The translations under genes and the position numbers were made by a program. Below the pieces are notes generated by a model. It made no database searches. It saw nothing but the letters and a program-made list of their open reading frames with translations, and was not told the origin of the DNA. Shown piece after piece: positions 8,210 to 15,081 of a stretch of 28,657 bases of DNA. The DNA comes from a virus: the IMG/VR virus record IMGVR_UViG_3300014711_000006, positions 1-28,657 of that record; one strand, given 5' to 3'. The stretch's first letter is position 1; each line of letters begins with the position of its first letter.

Positions 8210-8482
8210 ATGCTGAGAAACATCAAGGCAGCTCCGGGTCGCGTGATTCGCATCCCAGGAAAGCCCGGCGCCATGTTGTCGCACGAGAAGTGGCTGTCTG
8301 TCGAGTTCGACTCGTACTGGGCCCGCCGTGAACGATGCGGCGACATCATCGCAGAACCGCTGCCCGTGCGTCACCCGCGGCCTGCTCCCGCGCCCGTTGT
8401 CGCTCCTGAGGTGAAGGCCGAAAGCAACGAACCCAAGAAGGCGCCCGCTAAGAAGGCGCCCGTCAAGAAGGCGAAGAAGTAA
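8210..8482 (+). CDS. Mu gp38-like (DUF2635) small protein
   Basis: 90 residues. The N-terminal half (IKAAPGRVIRIPGKPGAMLS, then a WARRERCGDI segment) matches the DUF2635 pattern seen in Mu-like phages directly before the sheath gene, as here. The role is unknown; presumably in tail assembly. The C-terminal 20 residues are a lysine/alanine/proline tract (KKAPAKKAPVKKAKK) from short DNA repeats of AAGAAGGCGCCCG, likely disordered and nucleic-acid or acidic-surface binding. Preceded by AGGAGGTCGAG. Confidence 0.68.
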   Translation: MLRNIKAAPGRVIRIPGKPGAMLSHEKWLSVEFDSYWARRERCGDIIAEPLPVRHPRPAPAPVVAPEVKAESNEPKKAPAKKAPVKKAKK

Positions 8483-8493
8483 CGGAGGGAACC

Positions 8494-10002
8494 ATGTCGA
8501 TCTCCTTCAACAACGTGCCCTCGAACATCCGCGTCCCTCTGTTCTACGCGGAGTTGGACAGCTCCGCCGCCGGGCAGTCGGGCGACAACCCGAAGACGCT
8601 GTGCGTCGGACAGAAGCTCGCCGCTGGCACCGCGACGGCCGATACGCCGATCCTCGTGACCTCGGACGCATCCGCGCGGACGCTGTTCGGTGAAGGCTCG
8701 CAACTGGCCGCCATGTGCATTGCCGCGAGGGCGAATGACCTGCTCGGCGAACTGTGGGCGATCCCGGTGGCCGACAATGGCGCAGGAACGCAGGCGACCG
8801 GACTGCTGACCGTGACCGGACCGGCCACGGCGGCGGGGACCATCTATCTCTACATCGCCGGCAAGCTCATCGAGGTCGGTGTCGCCGCGTCCGATGCCGC
8901 CACCGCCATCGCCGCCGCCATCGCCGCCGCCATCACCGGAGCGGACGACATTCCCGTGACGGCTACCGTTCCCGTAGCGCCGAACGACCACAAGGTGACG
9001 CTGACCGCTCGGCACAAGGGCACGCTCGGCAACGACATCGACGTGCGGCTGAACTATCTCGGCCAGATTTCCGGCCAGGAGCTGCCCACGGGCGTGGGCG
9101 TGGCGATCACTCCGATGGCCACGGGCGCCACGGACCCGTCGCTGACGAATGCCGTCGCGGCCATGGGTGACACCGAGTACGACTACGTGATCCTCGGGTG
9201 GAGCGACGCGACCACGACGACGGCCTTCACCGCTGAGATGCAGGACGTGTCGGGCCGGTGGTCGCCGCTGCGCCAGGTCTACGGGCACGTGTTCTGCGCC
9301 AAGGACGATACCGTCGGCAATCTCTCGACCCGCGGGAATGCGCTGAACGACCAGCACCTCACGCTGTTCGGATGCGAGTCCGTCCCGAACCCGACGTGGG
9401 AGTGGGGCGCGGCCGCCGCCGCGCAGGCCGCGAAGTCGCTGAAGATCGACCCCGCGAGGCCGTTGCAGACACTACCGCTCGTGGGAATCCTCCCGCCCGC
9501 ACTCTCGGACCGTCACACGGCGACCGAACGCAACACGCTGCTATACGACGGTGTGGCGACGTTCTACACCTCGGGTGGATACCTTCGCATCGATCGCTGC
9601 GTGACCACGTACCAGACGAACGCGGGCGGCGTGGCTGATACCTCGTACCTCGACATCGAGACCCTGGCGACCCTGCAATACATCCTGCGGGACACCAAGA
9701 GCCGCATCACCACGAAGTACGGCAGGCACAAGCTGGCTGACGACGGTACGCGGTTCGGTCCCGGTCAGGCCATCGTGACCCCGAACGTGATCCGCGCCGA
9801 GCTCGTCAGTGCCTACCGCGACTACGAGTACGAAGGTCTGGTCGAGCGCGTGGACGACTTCGTAGCGAACCTGATCGTCGAGCGCAACAGCACGGACCCG
9901 TGCCGCATCGACGTGCTCTACCCGCCGGATCTGGTGAACCAGCTCCGGGTGTTCGCGATGCTCGCGCAGTTCCGGCTGCAATACACGGCGCAGGCCGTCT
10001 AG
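8494..10002 (+). CDS. Contractile tail sheath protein (Mu gpL-like)
   Basis: Forms the contractile sheath that drives the tube through the cell envelope. 502 residues. Landmarks: SFNNVPSNIRVPLFYAELD at the N-terminus, YVILGWSDATTTTAF with WSPLRQVYGHVF in the middle, LLYDGVATFYTSGGYLRIDRCVTTYQTN, and the C-terminal RVDDFVANLIVERNSTDP...DVLYPPDLVNQLRVFAMLAQFRLQY. The last segment is the conserved sheath C-terminal arm. A CGGAGGG precedes the ATG. Residues about 128-150 are a run of Ala/Ile from a GCCGCC-rich DNA tract. Confidence 0.95.
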   Translation: MSISFNNVPSNIRVPLFYAELDSSAAGQSGDNPKTLCVGQKLAAGTATADTPILVTSDASARTLFGEGSQLAAMCIAARANDLLGELWAIPVADNGAGTQATGLLTVTGPATAAGTIYLYIAGKLIEVGVAASDAATAIAAAIAAAITGADDIPVTATVPVAPNDHKVTLTARHKGTLGNDIDVRLNYLGQISGQELPTGVGVAITPMATGATDPSLTNAVAAMGDTEYDYVILGWSDATTTTAFTAEMQDVSGRWSPLRQVYGHVFCAKDDTVGNLSTRGNALNDQHLTLFGCESVPNPTWEWGAAAAAQAAKSLKIDPARPLQTLPLVGILPPALSDRHTATERNTLLYDGVATFYTSGGYLRIDRCVTTYQTNAGGVADTSYLDIETLATLQYILRDTKSRITTKYGRHKLADDGTRFGPGQAIVTPNVIRAELVSAYRDYEYEGLVERVDDFVANLIVERNSTDPCRIDVLYPPDLVNQLRVFAMLAQFRLQYTAQAV

Positions 10003-10012
10003 GAGGTGACCC

Positions 10013-10378
10013 ATGGCGAATCAGCGCATCGCTGGCGTGGCATACGTGAAGGCGGACGGCGTGCAATACGCGCTCGGTGGCACGCTCACCGTCTCGACCG
10101 ATCTGGTCGAGCGCGAGGGCATCGCCGGGCTGTCGGGACCTGCCGGTTACAAGGAAAGCTGGCGCATCCCGTACATCGAGGGCGAATTCTTGTTGAAGGA
10201 TGACCTCTCGATCGCGGACCTGACGGCGATCACCGAGGCGACCGTGCAGGCCGAACTCGCGAACGGCCACGTGTACGTGTTGCGTCGCGCCTGGTGCAAG
10301 GGCGCCCACGAGTTGAACGCTGCGGACGGAACCGTCACTGTGCGGTTTGAGGGTCTGGGCGGGGAGGAACTCACCTGA
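10013..10378 (+). CDS. Tail tube protein (Mu gpM-like)
   Basis: Builds the inner tube of the contractile tail. 121 residues, normal for this family. Typical pattern: RIAGVAYVKADGVQYALGGTLTVS, VEREGIAGLSGPAGYKES, PYIEGEFLL, and YVLRRAWCKGAHELNAADGTVTVRFEG. It lies right after the sheath gene, with AGGAGGTGACCC before the ATG; the last base is shared with the next gene's start (TGATG). Confidence 0.92.
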   Translation: MANQRIAGVAYVKADGVQYALGGTLTVSTDLVEREGIAGLSGPAGYKESWRIPYIEGEFLLKDDLSIADLTAITEATVQAELANGHVYVLRRAWCKGAHELNAADGTVTVRFEGLGGEELT

Positions 10379-10650
10379 TGCAACTCCCCATCGGCATTCA
10401 ACTCAAGACCCCGATCAAGGCGTATGGCGACAGCGTGACCTCGCTGACCTTCGCTCGCCGTCCAAACCTCGGTGACCTCCGGGCCACCGATGGCCGCGGC
10501 GAGATGGAGCGGGTCGTCATCCTCGTGTCGCGCCTGGCGGGGATTCCCGAGTCCAGCGCCGAGCAGATCGATGTCGGCGACCTCGAGGCCGTGTCGAAGG
10601 TGATCGAGGGTTTTTTCGGCGGTCCTGGCCAGGAAACTGGTCCGAGTTAG
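10378..10650 (+). CDS. Tail assembly chaperone, short form (gp41-like)
   Basis: 90 residues, gp41-like: LPIGIQLKTPIKAYGDSVTSLTFARRPNLGDLRA at the start, then EQIDVGDLEAVSKVIEGFF. Sits between tube and tape measure, where dsDNA tail phages encode chaperones that coat the tape measure during assembly. The reading frame passes through a slip site at 10608-10617 and then stops at 10648-10650. The short form is the expected majority product. The ATG overlaps the tube stop codon. Confidence 0.85.
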   Translation: MQLPIGIQLKTPIKAYGDSVTSLTFARRPNLGDLRATDGRGEMERVVILVSRLAGIPESSAEQIDVGDLEAVSKVIEGFFGGPGQETGPS

Positions 10651-10772
10651 CCGCCGATCTCGCGTATCACCTGCACTGGCCGCCGTCCGAGATATGGGCG
10701 CTGGAACTTGACGACCTTGAATGGTGGGTCGTCCAGTTGAACGACGCCGCCAAGCGCGCAAGCGGAGACTGA
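10378..10772 (+). CDS. Tail assembly chaperone, -1 frameshift form (gp41-GpE fusion)
   Basis: If ribosomes slip back one base at TTTTTTC (10611-10617), translation continues in the -1 frame to TGA at 10770-10772, adding 51 residues for a 131-residue product. The added part has no start codon of its own, yet reads as a GpE-like protein: WSELAADLAYHLHWPPSEIW, then LELDDLEWWVVQLNDAA, with the HWPPSEI motif typical of P2 GpE-family proteins. P2 E/E' uses a similar TTTTTTG slip. The fusion ends one base before the tape measure ATG, the standard arrangement. Confidence 0.85.
10608..10617 (+). other. Programmed -1 ribosomal frameshift site
   Basis: GGGTTTTTTC. In the zero frame it reads GAG GGT TTT TTC, giving two overlapping canonical X_XXY_YYZ heptamers: G_GGT_TTT and T_TTT_TTC. 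A run of six T is conspicuous in such a GC-rich gene. A pairing-capable GC-rich stretch follows (GGCGGTCC near 10618). Confidence 0.85.
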
Positions 10773-10773
10773 C

Positions 10774-12291
10774 ATGGCGCGATCCAAGAACTACAGCGTC
10801 AAGGCGACCATCTCGGCGGTGGACCGATTCACCACGCCGTTGCGTGCGTTGTCCGCGAACGTGCGGAACGTGACCCGCGGAATCACAGGGGCTGTGACCG
10901 GCACGATCGGGAAGATGACCGCGCTGGCCGGTGCCCTCGGAGTCGCGTTCTCCGCGGCCAAGATCAAGGGATACTTCGACGATTACGTCAGCCGGGCGGG
11001 CGAAGTCGGGGACATGGCCCGCCAACTCGGGCTGTCCGCGCGGGCGTTGCAGGAGCTTCGGTTCGCCGCGGAACTATCCGATGTGTCGCTTGAGTCGTTC
11101 GACTCTTCAATGAATATTTTCGTCCGCTACCTCGGGCAGGCGCGTGCGGGCACCGGCCTGCTCAAGACCTACCTGGACAAGTTGCCTGGCGGGCTAAGGA
11201 AGTCGATCATCGGAGCCAAATCCACAGAGGATGCGTTCGCGGCCGTCATGGACGCGATGGCCAGAATGCCGAAGGCGACCGACCGCGCCGCCCTCGCCGC
11301 GGCCGCATTCGGTCGTTCCGGTCTGGTGATGACCCGCATGTCAGAGAAGGGACTCGCGGGACTGACGGAGATTCGGAAGGAAGCCGCGGAATACGGCCTT
11401 GTGTCCGATGAGTCTGGGGACGCCGCAGACGACTTCTGGCATACGCAGATCCGACTTCGGTACGCCATGATGGGCGTGCAGAACGCCATCGCCGGGGCGC
11501 TCCTGCCCGTCCTCAAGCCGATGGTGCTCGACACGATCAAGTGGGTCAAGGAACTCAAGAACTCGGGGCGCCTGGCGGCGGTGATTGATCGGGTCAAGTT
11601 GTCGCTGATGAACGCATGGCAATGGATCAAGGCCAACAAGGACGTGGCCATCGAGTACGCAAAGATCGCGTTCGATGGGGTTGTCAGCGCGCTTGCGTGG
11701 ATCCGTGACCACTGGGCGCAGATTCTATTCTACACGAAGGCCGTGTTTGCGGTGTGGGTCGGCGCTCAAGTCATCGGCGCCATCAGGGGAATAGCCGCCT
11801 CTATCGGACTGCTCGGCCAGGCATTCGCCGGCCTGCATGCTATCTCATCGGTCGCGCTCGGCACGCTCGGGGCCATCGGTGGCCCGATCGCTGCCGCGGC
11901 TCTTGCCATCGCTGGAATCACGGTCACAGTCTGGAAGGCTGTCGAGGCGTGGAACGCATGGAAAGACGTGCAGGAGTCCGAGCGGCAATCCCGTGAAATC
12001 GTGCAGCAGACGCAGGACTGGGTGACGCGCAAGAACGCGGAGCGGCGAGCACAAGGCTTGCCAGAACTTCCGAACACAGTCGAGGGTCGCGACCTGCTCT
12101 ACAAGCAGCAGCGGCAACTGCGCCTCGATGCCCGTCAAAAGACGGACGTCGGTGGGCAGGTCACGGTGAAGTTCGACAACGCGCCGCCTGGCCTCCGGGT
12201 GACGAGCACAACGGCCACGAATCCAGCGGTGCCCGTCAAGGCGACGGTGGACACCGGGAAATCATCTCTGGCGCTCGGGGTGACGCAGTGA
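10774..12291 (+). CDS. Tail tape measure protein
   Basis: Sets tail length and is ejected first. 505 residues: an N-terminal basic region with VKATISAVDRFTTPLRALSANV and repeated Gly/Thr/Ala helices, a middle tape-measure motif (GDMARQLGLSARALQELRFAAEL, about residues 80-102), amphipathic helices, then a strongly hydrophobic stretch at about 320-400 (FYTKAVFAVWVGAQVIGAI and IGGPIAAAALAIAGITVTVW) that may span the host membrane. With roughly 1.5 angstrom per residue as known for tape measures, the tail would be near 75 nm, a short contractile tail. Start ATG follows CGGAGA and the frameshift stop. Confidence 0.93.
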   Translation: MARSKNYSVKATISAVDRFTTPLRALSANVRNVTRGITGAVTGTIGKMTALAGALGVAFSAAKIKGYFDDYVSRAGEVGDMARQLGLSARALQELRFAAELSDVSLESFDSSMNIFVRYLGQARAGTGLLKTYLDKLPGGLRKSIIGAKSTEDAFAAVMDAMARMPKATDRAALAAAAFGRSGLVMTRMSEKGLAGLTEIRKEAAEYGLVSDESGDAADDFWHTQIRLRYAMMGVQNAIAGALLPVLKPMVLDTIKWVKELKNSGRLAAVIDRVKLSLMNAWQWIKANKDVAIEYAKIAFDGVVSALAWIRDHWAQILFYTKAVFAVWVGAQVIGAIRGIAASIGLLGQAFAGLHAISSVALGTLGAIGGPIAAAALAIAGITVTVWKAVEAWNAWKDVQESERQSREIVQQTQDWVTRKNAERRAQGLPELPNTVEGRDLLYKQQRQLRLDARQKTDVGGQVTVKFDNAPPGLRVTSTTATNPAVPVKATVDTGKSSLALGVTQ

Positions 12292-13472
12292 GCACGTGGA
12301 TTGACGACCTCCAGATGGCGAGCTTCCGTGGCGTGCGGTTCCTCGTATCCGCGGACAGCATGACGGTCGGGCGCCGTATCGTGCGCCATGAGTATCCGCA
12401 GCGCGATCTGCCCTACGCCGAGGACATGGGCCGGGCCACGCGCGAGGTGCAACTGACCGGCTTTGTGGTCGGCGAAGATTGCTTCGCGCAACGCAACCTC
12501 CTGCTGGACGCCTGTGAGACGTCCGGTCCCGGGACACTGATCCATCCGACGCTCGGCCAGATGACGTGCTCCTGCGAGTCCTGCGAGGTAACGGAATCTA
12601 GCGACGCGGGGCGCGTCGTGACCTTCACGCTGACGTTCGTCGAATCCGGCGATGCGAGTTGGCCGCTGGAGATCACCGACGTCGAGGACGTGGTCGAGGT
12701 CTACGCGGACAGCCTGAGCGCGTCTGGCGCCTCGGACTTCGAAGCGGCGTTCCGGTTTGCAGACGAGACGGGCGAGGTGGTCGAGCGCGCCATCGACTCG
12801 GCGACCGCGCAGATTACGGACACGCAGGAAACCCTCGACCTGTATCTGTCCGCGGACACGCTCGGTGATGTCGTCGATGCGCTCGATGCCATGTCTGCAA
12901 GCATCACCGACCTGCTGGAGACTCCCGAGGACCTTGCTGACTCCTGGCAGACCGTCCTCGGCCAGATCGAGGACCTGGCCGCGTGCAACGCGCTGACGCA
13001 GATGTTCGCGGATGCCGCTGCTACCTCCGAGGCTGTGGACACGTCGGCGATGACGCCAACGCAGGCGGCTGTCGCCGAGAACCAGGCCGCACTCGACCGC
13101 CTCGTGTGGCTGTCTGCGATCGCGCAGTCCGCGAAGCTCGCGTCGCAACAATCGTGGACGGTGTTTGACGATGCGCAGTCGATGGCCGACCAGCTCGCCG
13201 AGTGGCTGGACGCGGCGCGGCTGAACGCGACCCACGGGACCTATCAGTCCATCGAGGACCTGCGCGCGGGCATCGTGACCGGCATCCTGGAGCAGTCTGC
13301 GCGTCTGCCGCGTCTGGTGGATCACACGCCAGCCGAGACCACCTCGACCCTGGAGATCGCGCAGCTCCTGTATCAGGACTCGGACCGGGCCGAAGAAATC
13401 GGAGAACGCAACCGGATCGCGCACCCTGGCTTTGTGCCGGGCGGGCAGGCCATCAAGGTGTTGAATGTCTAA
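12288..13472 (+). CDS. Mu gpN-like protein (DNA circulation protein N-terminal type)
   Basis: 394 residues. The N-terminal 130 residues have the family pattern: ASFRGVRFLVSADSMTVGRR, HEYPQRDLPYAEDMG, FVVGEDCFAQRNLLLDACE, GPGTLIHPTLGQMTCSC. This is the Mu gpN domain, a baseplate or tail-hub protein; the old name 'DNA circularisation' is historic. The rest is largely helical, with many Ala/Asp/Glu, as usual. GTG start within GTGA overlapping the tape measure stop, so coupled translation is likely. Confidence 0.88.
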   Translation: MSTWIDDLQMASFRGVRFLVSADSMTVGRRIVRHEYPQRDLPYAEDMGRATREVQLTGFVVGEDCFAQRNLLLDACETSGPGTLIHPTLGQMTCSCESCEVTESSDAGRVVTFTLTFVESGDASWPLEITDVEDVVEVYADSLSASGASDFEAAFRFADETGEVVERAIDSATAQITDTQETLDLYLSADTLGDVVDALDAMSASITDLLETPEDLADSWQTVLGQIEDLAACNALTQMFADAAATSEAVDTSAMTPTQAAVAENQAALDRLVWLSAIAQSAKLASQQSWTVFDDAQSMADQLAEWLDAARLNATHGTYQSIEDLRAGIVTGILEQSARLPRLVDHTPAETTSTLEIAQLLYQDSDRAEEIGERNRIAHPGFVPGGQAIKVLNV

Positions 13473-14574
13473 CGTGTCGAACATGGCGCGCTTGCGCGTG
13501 AATGGCAAGCTCTGGGAGGGCTGGCAGTCTATCGAGGTGACGCGCTCCATCGAGCAGATGGCATCGACGTTCGTGTTCGAATCTGCTGCCCGGTCGCCGG
13601 GTGGTAAGGACGCGCTGCGCATCCAGCCCGGCGCGGCATGTGACGTGCTGCTCGACGATGACGTGGTGCTGATGGGATGGGTGGACGCTCTGGACCTCGG
13701 GCATGATGCGACGTCGCACGCGATCCGGGTGTCCGGCCGGTCGATGACCTGCGACCTCGTGGACTGCTCGGCGGTCTGGCCGACAGGCGGGTGGAAGAAC
13801 GTTACCGCGGCGCAGATCATCAACGACCTGGCGGGCGTATACAACGTGACCACGGCGCTGTCCGGCGGGACCGCGACCCTGCCGGTATTCCGGCTGCAAG
13901 ACGGCGAGACCTGCTCGGAGGCGATCGACCGCCTCTGCCGCACGCAGACCATGCTGGCCTACGATGACGCGACTGGCTCGCTTGTCTGTGGGCCCGTGGG
14001 GACCGAGCGTGGCACCGATGACCTCGTGGTCGGCACGAACCTGCTATCGGCGCGTCTGCACATCGACGTGTCCAAGCGGTACACCGAGTACCGCGTCAAG
14101 GGGCAGCGGGCGAGCGACGAGACGATCGACGGAGTGACGGCATCGACAGCAGTCGGCGGCTCTGAGGACGCCGAACTGACCACGGGGCGCCATCGGGTCC
14201 TTGTGCTGCACGCAGACGGCCACGCCACGATCCAGTCCTGCACCGAACGCGCGAACTGGGAGGCGGCCTACCGCGCGGGCAAGAGCATCGAGGTCGAGGT
14301 GACCGTGCAGGGATGGCGGCAATCGGATGGGTCGCTGTGGGACGTGAACAAACTGCGCCGTGTCCGCGATGCCACGATCGGCGTGGATGCAGACCTGTTG
14401 ACGATCGAGGTGGCATACACCCTATCGGATGCCGGGACCATCACCCGGCTGCGTCTGGCTCCTGCCTGTGGCTTTGTGCCGGAGCCGCCCGTCAAGACCG
14501 TCAAGGGCACGAAGAAAAGCACGGCCAACGAGGGCTTCGATCCGTTCGCGCGTGACGACGGGGGTGATGAATGA
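13465..14574 (+). CDS. Baseplate hub protein, Mu gpP-like (gp44)
   Basis: 369 residues, hub protein of the gp27/gpD type at the centre of the baseplate, beneath the spike. Recognisable: ARLRVNGKLWEGWQSIEVTRSIEQMASTFVFE at the N-terminus, VLLDDDVVLMGWVDALDLGHDATSHAIRVSGRSMTCDLVDCS in two strands' distance, ITAAQ-like 'VTAAQIINDLAGVYNV', LCRTQTMLAYDDATGSLV, and the C-terminal GWRQSDGSLWDVNKLRRVRD. Overlaps the previous gene by 8 bases and the next by 4. Confidence 0.9.
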   Translation: MSNVSNMARLRVNGKLWEGWQSIEVTRSIEQMASTFVFESAARSPGGKDALRIQPGAACDVLLDDDVVLMGWVDALDLGHDATSHAIRVSGRSMTCDLVDCSAVWPTGGWKNVTAAQIINDLAGVYNVTTALSGGTATLPVFRLQDGETCSEAIDRLCRTQTMLAYDDATGSLVCGPVGTERGTDDLVVGTNLLSARLHIDVSKRYTEYRVKGQRASDETIDGVTASTAVGGSEDAELTTGRHRVLVLHADGHATIQSCTERANWEAAYRAGKSIEVEVTVQGWRQSDGSLWDVNKLRRVRDATIGVDADLLTIEVAYTLSDAGTITRLRLAPACGFVPEPPVKTVKGTKKSTANEGFDPFARDDGGDE

Positions 14575-15080
14575 ACCTCGCCAGCATGGCCAGCAACATC
14601 GGGCGCCGCATCTACGGGCTGTTCTCGCGCGGCGTGGTCAAGCGCGTGGACAACAGCAGGAGTCGTCAGACCGTGCAGGTAACGGTGCATGACGGCGAGG
14701 TCCGCGATGGCGTCGAGTCCTGGCAGCCCTACGGCTTCGCCTCTGCACCACACGAGGGCGCCGAGCACCTGATCGCGTCGGTGGGCGGGGACCAGAGTCA
14801 CAGCGTCGTCATCTGCATCGACGACCGCCGCTACCGGCTGACCAGTCTCAATCCGGGCGAGGTGGCTCTGTACGATGACACTGGCGCGAACCAGATCACG
14901 CTCAAGTCCGGGATGGTCGAGGTCAAAGGCCCGATGGTAGTGGTGGTCTCGAACGATGTGCGCCTCGGGTCCGCGACCGCGCCGTACGCGGTGGTCGAGG
15001 CCGGGAACCCGCTGTGCGTCTGTCCGATGAATCCGATCTCCGGTCACCTGATGGGCTCGACGGTCGTGAAGGGAGACTAG
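14571..15080 (+). CDS. Baseplate assembly and spike protein, Mu gp45-like
   Basis: Short membrane-piercing spike under the hub. 169 residues: IGRRIYGLFSRGVVKRVDNSRSRQTVQVT, then the conserved ESWQPYGFASAPHEGAEHL region (OB-fold), and VALYDDTGANQITLKSGMVEV leading into a beta-rich C-terminus. The HxH iron-binding motif seen at the tip of several contractile phage spikes is not evident here; the end is PLCVCPMNPISGHLMGSTVVKGD-like with a Cys pair instead. ATGA overlap with gpP. Confidence 0.9.
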   Translation: MNLASMASNIGRRIYGLFSRGVVKRVDNSRSRQTVQVTVHDGEVRDGVESWQPYGFASAPHEGAEHLIASVGGDQSHSVVICIDDRRYRLTSLNPGEVALYDDTGANQITLKSGMVEVKGPMVVVVSNDVRLGSATAPYAVVEAGNPLCVCPMNPISGHLMGSTVVKGD

Positions 15081-15081
15081 G

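Noticed and set aside
12135-13952. 605-codon minus-strand open frame across the gpN and gpP genes
   Set aside because: Shadow frame; Arg/His-rich product without recognisable domains, opposite to two well supported baseplate genes.
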